DNA of 64,000 nucleotides from Limnobaculum eriocheiris (GTDB lineage Bacteria > Pseudomonadota > Gammaproteobacteria > Enterobacterales > Enterobacteriaceae), in contig NZ_JAJNAG010000015.1 in assembly GCF_021010575.1 (NCBI RefSeq), positions 1-64,000 of the forward strand, in the 5' to 3' direction. Shown here piece by piece: positions 20,918 through 30,971 of the stretch. The notes beneath the pieces were generated by a model that did no database searches, was not told the origin of the DNA, and saw only the letters and a list, made by a program, of their open reading frames with translations. Each line of letters begins with the position of its first letter. Within the stretch, counting starts at the first letter, position 1. Both the position numbers and the translations under genes were made by a program.

Positions 20918-20948
20918 GAGAAGCGTGGGTTATTTTTTTGCGCTTCTC
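20918..20948 (-). terminator. Possible terminator after pncA
   Basis: GAGAAGCG and CGCTTCTC form an 8-base stem around a T7-containing loop, 10 bases beyond the pncA stop. The run-out sequence on the minus strand is only moderately T-rich. Confidence 0.45.
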
Positions 20949-20958
20949 AATCTGTTAT

Positions 20959-21582
20959 TTATATATCATTGAGTTGAATGATTCTGGCACCTTTTGTTGC
21001 CATTTCATGTAAAGCTTTCTCACTATCATTAGTAGCTAAATTGACGCCGCGACATCCATCTGCAATAACTTCTGCCTGATAACCGAGTTCCAGCGCATCC
21101 AGAACGGTAAATTTTACGCAATAGTCGGTTGCTAACCCAAGTATCACTAGATGCTGAATGTTTTCACTGTTCAGCCATTGATTCAGCTCTGTTGCCGAGC
21201 GCTTGCCATTATCAAAAAAAGCGCTGTAACTATCGATTTCCGCATCTTGTCCCTTATAAATCCGTTTACTGATGTATTGCTGTTCCAACTGAGGATGCAG
21301 TGATGCACCCGGAGTATGTTGCACGCAATGTATTGGCCACCAGACCTGCGTTAACCCGTTTAGTGTTCCAACTTCACCGGGTTGAGTACCTGAGTTAATA
21401 GCGAAACTTTTATGATTTGCCGGATGCCAGTCCAGCGTTGCAATAATTGGCCAGTCACGTTGATGAAATATAGACATGGCCTGATTGGCAATATCAATAA
21501 CGGCATCCCCATCCTGAACGGCAAGGGCGCCATTCAGGCAGAAATCGTTTTGCAGATCGACCAGAAGCAAAGCCTTCTTCAT
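20959..21582 (-). CDS. pncA: Nicotinamidase
   Basis: PncA hydrolyses nicotinamide to nicotinate for the NAD salvage pathway and activates pyrazinamide. The 207-residue protein has the isochorismatase-like fold with catalytic Asp9 (LLLVDLQNDF), a Lys in the RIYKGQDAEIDSYSAF segment, and the nucleophilic Cys in GLATDYCVKF. The metal-binding DWHPANH motif is present. It follows ansA with a 17-base gap on the same strand, as in E. coli, so they probably form an operon. Confidence 0.95.
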   Translation of the reverse strand: MKKALLLVDLQNDFCLNGALAVQDGDAVIDIANQAMSIFHQRDWPIIATLDWHPANHKSFAINSGTQPGEVGTLNGLTQVWWPIHCVQHTPGASLHPQLEQQYISKRIYKGQDAEIDSYSAFFDNGKRSATELNQWLNSENIQHLVILGLATDYCVKFTVLDALELGYQAEVIADGCRGVNLATNDSEKALHEMATKGARIIQLNDI

Positions 21583-21599
21583 GGTAACTCCCGTAAGGA

Positions 21600-22625
21600 T
21601 TATTCAGTTTCCGTTAATTCACCGCGCAGGCTCTTTTGCATTAACGTTCTGATTTGATGTGTGGGAAGGTCCAGACTCAATAAAAAATGCAGTTTTGTCA
21701 ATGTTGCTTCAACGGTCATATCAAATCCACTGAGAACACCGGCCTGTGCTAATGCATTGCCTGTGGCATAACCTTCCATATTGACTCTTCCGGAAAGACA
21801 TTGGGTCAGGTTAATCACAATAATGCCTCGTTCAGTGGAGTCCCTTAATTCTTGCAGTAAATCCGGATCTTGTGGGGCATTACCAACGCCATATGAACGT
21901 AAAATTAGCGCTTTCACCGGTTGGCGCAGGAAGTTACGAATAATTTCGGCGGAAATTCCCGGATAGATAGTGACAACCCCAATCGGCTGGGGGGCAATAG
22001 CATGCGCTTTTAATGTGCCTGTGCAGGGTAGGGTATCCGGTGTCGTCAGGCGTTTAATATGAATACCTGCTTCCAGCAATACCGGGTAATTGGGGGAGGC
22101 GAAGGCATCAAAGCCATCGGCATGAACTTTGGTGGTGCGATTGCCACGAAATAGTTTGTTATTAAAAAACAGACAAACTTCATTAATCGGATAATTAGCG
22201 GCGACATACAACGCGTTGAGCAGATTGATCTGCCCATCCGATCTTAACTCTGCTAAAGGGATTTGCGACCCGGTCACAATAACCGGTTTTGCTAAATTCT
22301 CCAGCATAAAAGAGAGTGCTGATGCGGTGAAGGCCATGGTGTCTGTACCATGCAAAATAACAAAACCGTCATATTGGTGATAGTTCTTCTGAATATCATC
22401 AGCAATATGCTGCCAGTCCTGAGGGGTCATATCGGATGAATCAATTAAAGGCTGATATTCATGAATGACAAAGCTCGGCATTTCATCGCGATGAAACTCT
22501 GGCATTTTCGCCAGCTGTTTTTGTAAATGGCCGGAAGCAGGAATATATCCGTGTTCTGAGCGCAACATACCAATTGTTCCACCGGTATAAGCGACATAAA
22601 TCGATTTTTTTTGCTTATTTTGCAT
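21600..22625 (-). CDS. ansA: L-asparaginase I (cytoplasmic)
   Basis: AnsA hydrolyses asparagine to aspartate and ammonia; the type I enzyme is cytoplasmic with lower affinity than AnsB. There is no signal peptide, which fits type I. The 341-residue sequence has the first catalytic threonine in YTGGTIGML, the second in LHGTDTMAFTASAL, and the allosteric C-terminal domain. ATG 22625 has no strong ribosome binding site in view, but the N-terminus MQNKQKKSIYVAYTGGT is of normal length. It is the first gene of the pair with pncA. Confidence 0.95.
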   Translation of the reverse strand: MQNKQKKSIYVAYTGGTIGMLRSEHGYIPASGHLQKQLAKMPEFHRDEMPSFVIHEYQPLIDSSDMTPQDWQHIADDIQKNYHQYDGFVILHGTDTMAFTASALSFMLENLAKPVIVTGSQIPLAELRSDGQINLLNALYVAANYPINEVCLFFNNKLFRGNRTTKVHADGFDAFASPNYPVLLEAGIHIKRLTTPDTLPCTGTLKAHAIAPQPIGVVTIYPGISAEIIRNFLRQPVKALILRSYGVGNAPQDPDLLQELRDSTERGIIVINLTQCLSGRVNMEGYATGNALAQAGVLSGFDMTVEATLTKLHFLLSLDLPTHQIRTLMQKSLRGELTETE

Positions 22626-22707
22626 GAGAATTCAGACCATAAATCGGAAGGTGTGGGGATTATAGAAAATTAAACTAAAAGAATAAAATGTATTCAACAG
22701 ATAGAAA

Positions 22708-22731
22708 AAGGCCCGGTCATAAACCGGGCCT
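22708..22731 (-). terminator. Terminator after sppA
   Basis: AGGCCCGG, a short loop, then CCGGGCCT is followed on the minus strand by TTTTTCTAT. It lies 26 bases beyond the sppA stop and before the ansA start. Confidence 0.85.
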
Positions 22732-22756
22732 GAAAGAAGACTGGATAAGTTAACGA

Positions 22757-24613
22757 TTACTGCGTATAGCTACAGCTTAAACAGTAAATGTAACGATATC
22801 CCGGATCGTTCATATTACCAAAGAAACCGGGTTGTTTATTGATATCTTCTGCAACCTGGCGTAATGGCGCAGGAAGTTCAATTTTCATTGCTTCTGGTAG
22901 CAGGGCGTTGACTGAGGCGGAAACCTGACCCAGCAGAATTTCTCTGACGGTTGGTTCCGTGACTGTCCATTTAATTTCATAGTCTTTCAGTTTGGCGAGC
23001 TCTGCCGCTTTTTTAATGGCATCGTCGAAATCCCCTAATTGATCGACCAGCCCGTTAGCTTTGGCATCGGAGCCAATCCAGACTCTGCCCTGAGCAATGC
23101 TGTCCACTTCTGCTGGTGTTTTATGGCGTGACTTTGCCACCAGATTAATGAAGGTCTTATAACCATTCTCAATGGTTAACTGCATCATTTCAGAGAATTG
23201 TGGTGGTAATGCTTTAGTGATTGTCGCATCAGCCAATGGTGAGGTAGAAACACCATCAGTATGAACACCAATGGCATCCAGCGAGTTTTCAAACGTATTG
23301 ATAACACCAAAGATGCCAATAGAACCGGTTAAGGTACTTGGGCTGGAGACAATGTAGTCCGCAGGCGTAGAGATCCAGTAACCGCCCGACGCCGCCATTC
23401 CCCCCATGGAAACCACAACCGGTTTACCTGCTTCTTTTAGCGCCTGAACTTCTGAGCGAATCATTTCTGAAGCGGTGACACTGCCTCCCGGGCTATTAAC
23501 TCGTAGAATAATGGCTTTGATCTTGTCGTTAAGGCGTGCGGCCCGTAGCTGTTTAGCCGTAGTATCACCACCAACCATTCCCGGCATTTCCGGACCATCA
23601 ACAATGGCGCCATTCGCAAAGATAACCGCAATTTCTGGCAATTTGGCCTTTTCAAGGTCGGGGGTTGTTATCTGATAGTTATAGATACTGATAAAGTTAT
23701 AGTTCTTATTTTGCTGATCCCAACCAAAAGTTTCTTTCAGCATTTTCTCTACGGTTGAACGGGAAGATATCTCATCCACCAGTTTATTTTTTAGAGCAAA
23801 CGCTGCGGTATCACCGTCGCTGGCTTTTAATTGCTGAATGAGCCGGGCTGGCTCCGGATAAAGCTCTGCAATGGAAATATGACGATTTGCCGCCACATCA
23901 GTCATATAGTTGGACCACAGCGTATTCACCCAACGGCTATCGGACTGGCGAGCTTCCGGAGACATATTGTCGCGAATAAATGGCTCAACCGCGGATTTGT
24001 AGGTACCCACACGAAAAATGTTGGTGGTAACTTTTAACTTATCCAATAGCGATTTGTAGTAGAGATTATTAGTAGAAATCCCGGTTAACAGAACAGAGCC
24101 CTGTGGAGATAAATAAATCTTATTGGCAAAGCTGGCCAGATAATATTGCCCCTGAGTATAGCTGTCCCCAATGGCATAAATAGGCTTTCCGCTATCGCGA
24201 AACTCTTTTAAGGCTTTACCGATATAACGCAGGGAAGGTTGGTCAGCACCAATGAAATTGCTCAGAGACAGTACCATGCCGCTAATTTTGTCATCGTCTT
24301 TAGCCTGGCGGATCTGTTTTACAATATCAAACAGTGAGTTTTCCTGAACGTCTTTATTGCTACCAATCAGCTCTTGCCCCAGTTGGCGCAATTTACTGTC
24401 AGAACTTAAGCTATCCACCACGGTACCGCTGAGGTTAACCAGTAATGCCCCTTTTTCTGGCTGAATAGTGGAATCTTGCACCTGCATATAGAGTGCAAAA
24501 CCAATCAGCAAAACAAGGAAGAAAATCAGATTACAAACAGCCTGGCGAATAAAATTGATAACCCGCCAGGAGAATTTAAATATGGTTGCAAAAATTTGCC
24601 ATAGTGCCCGCAT
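22757..24613 (-). CDS. sppA: Protease IV (signal peptide peptidase A)
   Basis: SppA is an inner-membrane serine protease facing the periplasm that degrades cleaved signal peptides. The 618-residue protein has one N-terminal anchor (about 22-43) and two tandem peptidase S49 domains. The Ser/Lys dyad uses a lysine from the first domain (RVGTYKSAVEPF, near residue 206) and Ser409 from the second (GGMAASGGYWIS), as in the E. coli tetramer. The oxyanion segment RVNSPGGS is present. It is divergent from ydjA and upstream of ansA on the same strand, the E. coli order. Confidence 0.95.
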   Translation of the reverse strand: MRALWQIFATIFKFSWRVINFIRQAVCNLIFFLVLLIGFALYMQVQDSTIQPEKGALLVNLSGTVVDSLSSDSKLRQLGQELIGSNKDVQENSLFDIVKQIRQAKDDDKISGMVLSLSNFIGADQPSLRYIGKALKEFRDSGKPIYAIGDSYTQGQYYLASFANKIYLSPQGSVLLTGISTNNLYYKSLLDKLKVTTNIFRVGTYKSAVEPFIRDNMSPEARQSDSRWVNTLWSNYMTDVAANRHISIAELYPEPARLIQQLKASDGDTAAFALKNKLVDEISSRSTVEKMLKETFGWDQQNKNYNFISIYNYQITTPDLEKAKLPEIAVIFANGAIVDGPEMPGMVGGDTTAKQLRAARLNDKIKAIILRVNSPGGSVTASEMIRSEVQALKEAGKPVVVSMGGMAASGGYWISTPADYIVSSPSTLTGSIGIFGVINTFENSLDAIGVHTDGVSTSPLADATITKALPPQFSEMMQLTIENGYKTFINLVAKSRHKTPAEVDSIAQGRVWIGSDAKANGLVDQLGDFDDAIKKAAELAKLKDYEIKWTVTEPTVREILLGQVSASVNALLPEAMKIELPAPLRQVAEDINKQPGFFGNMNDPGYRYIYCLSCSYTQ

Positions 24614-24773
24614 GTATGCTCCATTTATTGAGCGGTAAATAACATTGTTGGATATCCTAAAGCCTGACGATAGAAAAGTCAGTGTTAAATAGCCAATTGG
24701 TTACGTTATTTTTGTGTTCGTAACAAATGATTAACCTTACAATGGGCAATTACCTGTTTGTCTGGAGATTTTT

Positions 24774-25322
24774 ATGGATTCGTTAGAACTGTTACTTAAC
24801 CGTCGCTCCGCTTCACGTTTGTCTGAGCCTGCTCCTCAGGGAGATGCGTTGCAGAATATTATTCGGGCAGGGATGAGAGCACCGGATCACGGAACGCTGG
24901 AGCCCTGGCGCTTTATTATTATTGAAGGCGATGCGCGCAGTCGGTTTGCGGATCTGCTGCTGGCGGCAGCGATAGATGCCGGTCAGGATGAATCAGTACA
25001 GGAAAAGTCACAAAAGGGGCCGTTCAGAGCGCCAATGATTATTACTGTGGTGGCCCATTGCACAGAACATCATAAAGTACCGCGTTGGGAACAAATTGCA
25101 TCAGCAAGCTGTGCCGTTCAGGCAATGCAAATGGCAGCTGTTGCTCAGGGTTTTGGTGGCATTTGGCGTAGCGGTTTCTGGACTGAACACCCTATTGTCA
25201 GGGAGGCTTTTGGCTGTCGTGAACAGGATATGATCGTTGGTTTTCTCTATCTGGGAACACCATTGATGCAACCGGCTAAAGTTAAAGCGCCAGATACATC
25301 ACCTTTTGTTTCTTACTTCTAA
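24774..25322 (+). CDS. ydjA: Nitroreductase-family oxidoreductase YdjA
   Basis: YdjA is a small FMN-dependent NAD(P)H oxidoreductase of unknown physiological substrate. The 182-residue protein begins [19 protein letters not shown], with FMN phosphate-binding Arg residues, and has the family segments [14 protein letters not shown] and GGIWRSGFW. Length and position between sppA and selD match E. coli. TGGAGATTTTT precedes the start. The sequence gives no direct link to selenium metabolism beyond adjacency. Confidence 0.93.
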   Translation: MDSLELLLNRRSASRLSEPAPQGDALQNIIRAGMRAPDHGTLEPWRFIIIEGDARSRFADLLLAAAIDAGQDESVQEKSQKGPFRAPMIITVVAHCTEHHKVPRWEQIASASCAVQAMQMAAVAQGFGGIWRSGFWTEHPIVREAFGCREQDMIVGFLYLGTPLMQPAKVKAPDTSPFVSYF

Positions 25323-25332
25323 GCTTCTCTGC

Positions 25333-25363
25333 TTTCGGGTACCTGTAAATAGCGTACCCGAAA
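25333..25363 (+). terminator. Hairpin after ydjA
   Basis: TTTCGGGTAC and GTACCCGAAA form a 10-base perfect stem 10 bases after the ydjA stop. The tail is A-rich rather than T-rich, so it may be a weak terminator or an RNA-stabilising hairpin. Confidence 0.5.
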
Positions 25364-25524
25364 AATATCACTGCAATAATCATCGCATTTATCCCTTTCT
25401 GTACGCTGTAATCTGAGCAATATATCCACGATCGGCATGGTATGACTTATCAATGATGGCGAGTCGCGGTACTATATAGGCTTGATCTCCGTTTGCCACT
25501 CTGGCCGAAAAGAGGAATTGATAT

Positions 25525-26568
25525 ATGACAGAGCAAAATGTTCGTTTAACCCAGTACAGTCATGGCGCCGGCTGCGGCTGCAAAATATCCCCAAAAGTAC
25601 TGGAAACGATCCTGCATTCTGAGCAAGAGAAGTTTATCGATCCTCATCTGTTAGTGGGTAATGAAACCCGTGATGATGCAGCGGTTTATGATATTGGCAA
25701 CGGCATTGGCATTATCAGTACTACCGATTTCTTTATGCCCATCGTTGACGATCCTTTTGATTTTGGGCGAATTGCCGCAACTAATGCTATTAGTGATATC
25801 TATGCCATGGGCGGCAAACCTATTATGGCTATTGCTATTCTCGGCTGGCCGATCGATAAGCTGGCCCCTGAAATTGCCCGGAAAGTGATTGATGGTGGCC
25901 GTTATGTCTGCCAGCAGGCGGGTATAGCATTGGCCGGTGGACACTCCATTGATGCGCCTGAACCAATTTTTGGTCTGGCGGTGACTGGTATGGTCAGCAC
26001 GGAACAAATTAAGAAAAACAGTGCGGCTACGGCCGGATGTAAGCTGTTTCTCACTAAGCCATTGGGGATTGGTGTACTGACTACCGCAGAGAAGAAAAGC
26101 AAGTTGTTGCCACAACATCAGGGGATAGCGACTGAAACCATGTGCCAGCTGAATAAGCCCGGTGCTGAGTTTGCTAGCGTTGAAGGTGTCACGGCAATGA
26201 CCGATGTGACCGGTTTTGGACTATTAGGCCATTTAAGTGAAATCTGTCAGGGCTCGGGGCTACAGGCCAATATCTGGTTTGACGCAGTACCAAAATTACC
26301 GGATGTAGAACAGTATATTGCCGAAGGCTGTGTACCGGGAGGGACGCAACGTAACTTTGATAGTTATGGTCATCTTATTGGTTCACTGACTGACTTACAG
26401 CGCAACTTGTTGTGCGATCCACAAACTTCGGGCGGTTTGCTTATTGCCGTTACCCCAGAAGCTGAAGCGGAAGTACAGAAAATTGCTGCACAGTACCAAA
26501 TTACATTAACGGCAATTGGTGAGTTGTTTGCTCCCAAACAAGGTCGTGCCTTGATTGAGGTTGATTAA
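25525..26568 (+). CDS. selD: Selenide, water dikinase (selenophosphate synthetase)
   Basis: SelD uses ATP to convert selenide to selenophosphate, the selenium donor for selenocysteine and for 2-selenouridine in tRNA. The 347-residue protein has the catalytic pair Cys17 and Lys20 in HGAGCGCK; the Cys is not replaced by Sec. Metal/ATP-binding aspartates occur in [11 protein letters not shown] and [10 protein letters not shown], with [15 protein letters not shown] further on. AGAGGAATTG is the ribosome binding site. Its stop codon shares one base with the mnmH start, so the pair is translationally coupled. Confidence 0.97.
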   Translation: MTEQNVRLTQYSHGAGCGCKISPKVLETILHSEQEKFIDPHLLVGNETRDDAAVYDIGNGIGIISTTDFFMPIVDDPFDFGRIAATNAISDIYAMGGKPIMAIAILGWPIDKLAPEIARKVIDGGRYVCQQAGIALAGGHSIDAPEPIFGLAVTGMVSTEQIKKNSAATAGCKLFLTKPLGIGVLTTAEKKSKLLPQHQGIATETMCQLNKPGAEFASVEGVTAMTDVTGFGLLGHLSEICQGSGLQANIWFDAVPKLPDVEQYIAEGCVPGGTQRNFDSYGHLIGSLTDLQRNLLCDPQTSGGLLIAVTPEAEAEVQKIAAQYQITLTAIGELFAPKQGRALIEVD

Positions 26569-27662
26569 TGTCAACCAATAGCAGTGCTGATTATCAGCAG
26601 ATATTTCTTCATGACATTCCCTTGATTGATGTTCGCGCGCCAGTCGAGTTTGCTCAGGGCGCATTTACTTATGCGGCCAATTTACCGCTGATGACAGATG
26701 AAGAACGTCAGGCGGTTGGCATTTGCTATAAGCAGCAAGGGCAAAAAGCGGCAATTGAGTTGGGCGAGCAGCTGGTTAGCGGTGATGTTCGTGAACAGCG
26801 AATTGCTCAATGGCGTACCTTTTGCCAGCAGAATCCTCAGGGATTTTTATATTGTCTGCGCGGTGGCTTACGTTCCCATATTACTCAGCAGTGGCTAAAG
26901 CAGACAGGTATTGATTATCCGCTGGTGAAGGGTGGGTATAAAGCAATGCGTAATTTCTTGATCAAGGTGAATCAGCAAGTTGCGACCATGCCGCTAAAGG
27001 TGGTTGGTGGAAATACCGGAAGTGGTAAAACCCGATTAGTAAAAGCGCTACCCTTTGGTATCGATTTAGAAGGCGCGGCCAGACATCGTGGTTCTTCATT
27101 TGGAAGAACGCTGGAAAGCCAAAGTACTCAGATAAATTTTGAGAACCGGGTTGCCGTCTCTTTACTCAAACAACAACATCAGGGCATTTGTCGCTGGGTG
27201 GTTGAAGATGAAGGTAAAACCATTGGTTCTAACCATGTACCGCTGGAAATCTATGATTCAATGCAAGCCGCGAATTTGGTGGTTATTGAAGACCCCTTTG
27301 AACTGCGCTTGTTGCGTTTAAAGGAAGAGTATATTGATACTATGAGCGATGGATTTCAGCAGCAATATGGCGAAGAGGATGGTTGGGTACGTTTTAGCCA
27401 TTACCTTCATCATGGTCTGTTTGCTATTCGTAAACGGCTGGGGATGGAACGTTATCAAACGCTACTGAATGAGCTGGATAGTGCATTGCATTATCAACAG
27501 GCAGGACAGGGCAGTGATAAACATGAAAACTGGCTGGTGCCGCTGCTAATTGAGTATTATGACCCTATGTATAGCTATCAATTAAGTAAAAAATCCGATC
27601 GCATTATTTTTCGGGGAGATTATAACGCTGTCCGTGATTTTCTGTTGAATGATAACCACTGA
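26568..27662 (+). CDS. mnmH: tRNA 2-selenouridine synthase
   Basis: MnmH (SelU/YbbB) replaces sulfur by selenium at wobble mnm5s2U34 of Lys, Glu and Gln tRNAs through a geranylated intermediate, using selenophosphate. The 364-residue protein has an N-terminal rhodanese domain with catalytic Cys96 ([11 protein letters not shown]) and a P-loop GGNTGSGKT at 147-155 in the C-terminal domain. It overlaps both selD and topB by one base. In E. coli mnmH is far from selD, so here the donor and user enzymes of selenophosphate are physically joined. Confidence 0.96.
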   Translation: MSTNSSADYQQIFLHDIPLIDVRAPVEFAQGAFTYAANLPLMTDEERQAVGICYKQQGQKAAIELGEQLVSGDVREQRIAQWRTFCQQNPQGFLYCLRGGLRSHITQQWLKQTGIDYPLVKGGYKAMRNFLIKVNQQVATMPLKVVGGNTGSGKTRLVKALPFGIDLEGAARHRGSSFGRTLESQSTQINFENRVAVSLLKQQHQGICRWVVEDEGKTIGSNHVPLEIYDSMQAANLVVIEDPFELRLLRLKEEYIDTMSDGFQQQYGEEDGWVRFSHYLHHGLFAIRKRLGMERYQTLLNELDSALHYQQAGQGSDKHENWLVPLLIEYYDPMYSYQLSKKSDRIIFRGDYNAVRDFLLNDNH

Positions 27663-29593
27663 TGCGTTTATTTATTGCCGAAAAACCGAGTCTGGCACGG
27701 GCTATTGCAGATGTATTGCCAAAACCACATAAGCGCCAGGATGGTTTTATTGTTTGTGGTAACGATCAGGTTGTCACCTGGTGTGTTGGACATCTGCTTG
27801 AACAAGCACAGCCGGATCAGTATGACGCTCGCTATGCGCGCTGGTCGCTCTCTGATTTACCCATTATTCCTGAAAAATGGCAGTTAAAACCGAGAGATTC
27901 GGTAACCAAACAGTTGAATGTGATTAAACGGCTACTTGCGGAAGCGAACGAAGTAGTGCACGCAGGAGACCCGGATAGGGAAGGACAACTGTTGGTTGAT
28001 GAGGTACTGGATTACCTTGAACTTGATGCTGAGAAGCGTCAACAGGTTCGTCGTTGCCTGATTAATGACCTTAACCCACAGGCTGTAACCCGAGCCATTG
28101 ATAAGTTAAGGGATAACCGGGAATTTATCCCACTCTGTGTTTCTGCATTAGCACGGGCAAGGGCGGATTGGCTGTATGGTATCAATATGACCAGAGCCTA
28201 TACGCTGCTGGGTCGTAATGCCGGATATAACGGCGTCTTGTCCGTTGGCCGAGTACAAACGCCGGTATTAGGCCTGGTGGTTCGTCGGGATGAAGAGATT
28301 GAAAATTTCGTTCCGAAAGATTTTTTTGAAGTAAAAGCGCATATTGTGACTCCGGCAGAGGAGCGCTTTACCGCTATCTGGCAGCCCAGTGACTCCTGTG
28401 AGTCTTTTCTGGATGAAGAAGGGCGATTGCTTAATCGCAGTTTAGCGGAACATGTGGTTAAGCGGATCACCGGTCAGCCAGCTTTTGTCACAGAATATAA
28501 TGACAAGCGAGAAAATGATGTGGCACCGCTGCCTTTCTCACTTTCAGCGTTACAGATTGAAGCAGCTAAACGCTTTGGTTTTAGTGCACAGCAAGTATTG
28601 GATCTCTGCCAGCGGCTGTATGAAACTCATAAATTAATTACCTATCCTCGTTCTGATAGTCGCTATTTACCGGAAGAGCATTTTGCCGATCGCCATGCAG
28701 TCATCGCCGCTATTGAGAGCCATCAGCCAGATATATTCCCACTACCCGTTGTTGATAGCGAAAAACGTAATCGCTGTTGGGATGATAAAAAGGTTGATGC
28801 TCACCACGCCATTATCCCTACTGCGAGAAGTTCATCCGTCTCTTTATCTATGGATGAACAGAAAATCTACCAGCTGGTTTCTCTTCAATATTTGATGCAG
28901 TTTTGTCCGGATGCAATTTATCGCAAATGCGTTATTGAGCTGGATATCGCGGGCGGTAAATTTATTGCCAAAGCGCGTTTTCTGGCGGAAGCTGGCTGGC
29001 GTATGCTATTGGGCAGCAAAGAGCGTGATGAAGAGAATGAGGGAACACCGTTGCCGGTGGTAAATAAAGGCGACGAATTATTATGTGAACAGGGTGAAGT
29101 CGTCGCGAAGCAGACTCAACCACCTCGCCCATTTACTGACGCATCTCTGTTGTCAGCGATGACCGGTATTGCCCGTTTTGTTCAGGATAAAGATTTAAAG
29201 AAAATATTACGGGCAACGGATGGGTTAGGTACCGAAGCTACCCGAGCCGGCATTATTGAACTGCTGTTTAAACGTCGTTTTTTACAAAAGAAAGGGCGAA
29301 CCATTACCTCAACGGAAGCTGGCCGGGCGCTGATTCATTGTTTACCTGAAATTGCGGCGCGTCCGGATATGACTGCTCACTGGGAATCCACGCTAACTCA
29401 AATTAGTGAAAAACAGTGCCGTTATCAGGACTTTATGCAGCCAATGGTGGTGACGCTGCAAGATTTAATTGCGCAGGCAAAGCGTAACCGTATGCCTCCG
29501 GTGTTTAAGAATATACAGCAGGCGGCGGAAGCTGAAGAGGCAAAACCAAAGAAAAAGCGGGCTAAACCCAGTAAGAAGAAGAGTGAAGAGTAA
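27662..29593 (+). CDS. topB: DNA topoisomerase III
   Basis: TopB is a type IA topoisomerase that decatenates DNA at forks and recombination intermediates. The 643-residue protein has a Toprim domain ([14 protein letters not shown] with the catalytic Glu, and [12 protein letters not shown] with the metal aspartates) and the active-site Tyr in [13 protein letters not shown] near residue 328. A basic Lys-rich tail ends [16 protein letters not shown]. It starts on the last base of mnmH, so it is coupled to the selenium genes, although selD and topB are also adjacent in E. coli without mnmH. Confidence 0.96.
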   Translation: MRLFIAEKPSLARAIADVLPKPHKRQDGFIVCGNDQVVTWCVGHLLEQAQPDQYDARYARWSLSDLPIIPEKWQLKPRDSVTKQLNVIKRLLAEANEVVHAGDPDREGQLLVDEVLDYLELDAEKRQQVRRCLINDLNPQAVTRAIDKLRDNREFIPLCVSALARARADWLYGINMTRAYTLLGRNAGYNGVLSVGRVQTPVLGLVVRRDEEIENFVPKDFFEVKAHIVTPAEERFTAIWQPSDSCESFLDEEGRLLNRSLAEHVVKRITGQPAFVTEYNDKRENDVAPLPFSLSALQIEAAKRFGFSAQQVLDLCQRLYETHKLITYPRSDSRYLPEEHFADRHAVIAAIESHQPDIFPLPVVDSEKRNRCWDDKKVDAHHAIIPTARSSSVSLSMDEQKIYQLVSLQYLMQFCPDAIYRKCVIELDIAGGKFIAKARFLAEAGWRMLLGSKERDEENEGTPLPVVNKGDELLCEQGEVVAKQTQPPRPFTDASLLSAMTGIARFVQDKDLKKILRATDGLGTEATRAGIIELLFKRRFLQKKGRTITSTEAGRALIHCLPEIAARPDMTAHWESTLTQISEKQCRYQDFMQPMVVTLQDLIAQAKRNRMPPVFKNIQQAAEAEEAKPKKKRAKPSKKKSEE

Positions 29594-29599
29594 TCCACA

Positions 29600-30001
29600 T
29601 TACTCTGAGTGCAGTTGGTGTTGGTAAGCTGAAAGCAAGGGAATATCCGCAGGGGCCAGTAGGTAATTTAAGGCTTCATCTGGTGTGACCCAGCAAAAGT
29701 CGGTGTGGCAACGTAACTGAATATCGCCTTGCCAGGCAATCACTTTCCAGGCCTGTAGGTGAATAATACGTTCTGGCTGTTGAATGGTACTGGTAGCAAT
29801 ATAGTCAGTAACCTGAATATGATGAATATTCAGCTCTTCTTCCAGTTCTCTAATTAATGCCTGTGCTGGTGTTTCTCCCGATTCTATTTTCCCTCCGGGA
29901 AATTCCCAATAGCCAGCAAGATCGCTTTGGTTATCTCGTTGAGCAATCAGGATGCGCCCCTGTTGTTGTATAATGGCCGCGACGACATTAACGGTTTTCA
30001 T
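29600..30001 (-). CDS. nudG: Nudix CTP/(oxidised nucleotide) pyrophosphohydrolase NudG
   Basis: NudG hydrolyses CTP, dCTP and damaged pyrimidine nucleotides to monophosphates. The frame is open 44 codons further upstream, but the conserved N-terminus MKxVxVVAAII sets the start at 30001, giving 133 residues. The Nudix box begins GGKIESGETPAQALIRE and continues LEEELNI; the near-last Gly of the consensus REUXEEXGU is Asn here, while the metal-binding Glu residues are kept. The C-terminal PLAPADIPLLSAY is typical of NudG. It lies downstream of xthA and converges on topB with a 6-base gap. Confidence 0.88.
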   Translation of the reverse strand: MKTVNVVAAIIQQQGRILIAQRDNQSDLAGYWEFPGGKIESGETPAQALIRELEEELNIHHIQVTDYIATSTIQQPERIIHLQAWKVIAWQGDIQLRCHTDFCWVTPDEALNYLLAPADIPLLSAYQHQLHSE

Positions 30002-30022
30002 ATTGATTTCTCTGAGAGAAGT

Positions 30023-30052
30023 ACCAGACCGATTAAAAACAACCGGTCTGGT
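30023..30052 (-). terminator. Hairpin between xthA and nudG
   Basis: ACCAGACCG and CGGTCTGGT form a 9-base stem with a 12-base A-rich loop between two co-directional genes. On the minus strand no long T run follows, so it may be an attenuating or processing hairpin rather than a full stop. Confidence 0.5.
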
Positions 30053-30062
30053 TAAATCATTA

Positions 30063-30869
30063 TCAGAGCTTAAATTCAGCCCAGATAGGTGCATGGTCGG
30101 ATGGCTTTTCCATGGCCCGGATATCATAATCAATGCCGGTAGAGATGCAGTGAGGAGCCAGAGATTGGCTGGCGAGTATCAGGTCGATACGTAACCCCCG
30201 GTTGTCATCAAAACCGCTGGAGCGGTAGTCAAACCATGAATAACGGTCATCGGTTTCCTGATGGGCCTGACGGAATGTATCAATTAATCCCCAATTGAGT
30301 AATTTATCCATCCACTCACGTTCTTCCGGTAAGAAAGAGCATTTTCCCGTGCGTAACCAACGTTTGCGGCTTTCTTCCCCAATGCCAATATCCAAATCGG
30401 TGGTACTGATATTCATATCACCCATGATCACCACAGGATTGGCGGGGTTAAGGTGTTGTTCCAGATAAGACTGTAGGTCCGCATAGAATTTTTGTTTAGC
30501 AGGAAATTTAATGGCGTGATCCCGACTTTCACCCTGAGGGAAATAGCCGTTGATTACGGTTAATAAGCCTGCGGGTGTTTCTATATCCGCCATAATAATA
30601 CGGCGTTGGGCATCGTCATCATCGGTAGGAAAGCCTTTTCTAACTGCTACAGGTTGCGCTTTGGTGAGCAGCGCTACGCCGTAATGTCCTTTTTGACCAT
30701 GATAAAAGACGTGATAACCATACTGACTGACTTCCTCAAGGGGAAACATATCATCATGAACTTTTGTTTCCTGTAACCCGATAACATCAGGTTGGTGTTG
30801 CTCAATTATTGCGGCGAGCTGATGAGGACGGGCTCTTAGCCCATTGATATTAAATGATATAAACTTCAT
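30063..30869 (-). CDS. xthA: Exonuclease III
   Basis: XthA is the major AP endonuclease and 3'-5' exonuclease of base excision repair. The 268-residue protein equals the E. coli length. Glu34 (GLQETKVHD), the Asp/Asn pair in MGDMNIS, and the terminal Asp/His in [12 protein letters not shown] make up the metal and phosphate site, so it should be active. It is followed by nudG, so two nucleotide-damage enzymes are adjacent; in E. coli the two lie in the same region but are separated by other genes. Confidence 0.97.
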   Translation of the reverse strand: MKFISFNINGLRARPHQLAAIIEQHQPDVIGLQETKVHDDMFPLEEVSQYGYHVFYHGQKGHYGVALLTKAQPVAVRKGFPTDDDDAQRRIIMADIETPAGLLTVINGYFPQGESRDHAIKFPAKQKFYADLQSYLEQHLNPANPVVIMGDMNISTTDLDIGIGEESRKRWLRTGKCSFLPEEREWMDKLLNWGLIDTFRQAHQETDDRYSWFDYRSSGFDDNRGLRIDLILASQSLAPHCISTGIDYDIRAMEKPSDHAPIWAEFKL

Positions 30870-30931
30870 GATAAGTATCTTTTATCTGCCAGAAATATGG
30901 ATTAATGGTAACAGAAATTGAGAATAATTGT

Positions 30932-30962
30932 TATCCGGCCATTCAGAGCGAATGGTCGGATA
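30932..30962 (-). terminator. Terminator after the LOG-family gene
   Basis: TATCCGGCCATTC pairs with GAATGGTCGGATA (one G-U pair) around a 5-base loop, 10 bases past the stop of the minus-strand gene. The run-out AACAATTATTCTC is moderately T-rich. Confidence 0.65.
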
Positions 30963-30971
30963 GAGGATCTA

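Noticed and set aside
25651-26118. 155-residue minus-strand frame
   Set aside because: Antisense shadow of selD, with no ribosome binding site or family resemblance.
30002-30133. 44-residue upstream extension of nudG
   Set aside because: It overlaps the xthA 3' end and the intergenic hairpin, and NudG proteins start with MKxxxVVAAII.
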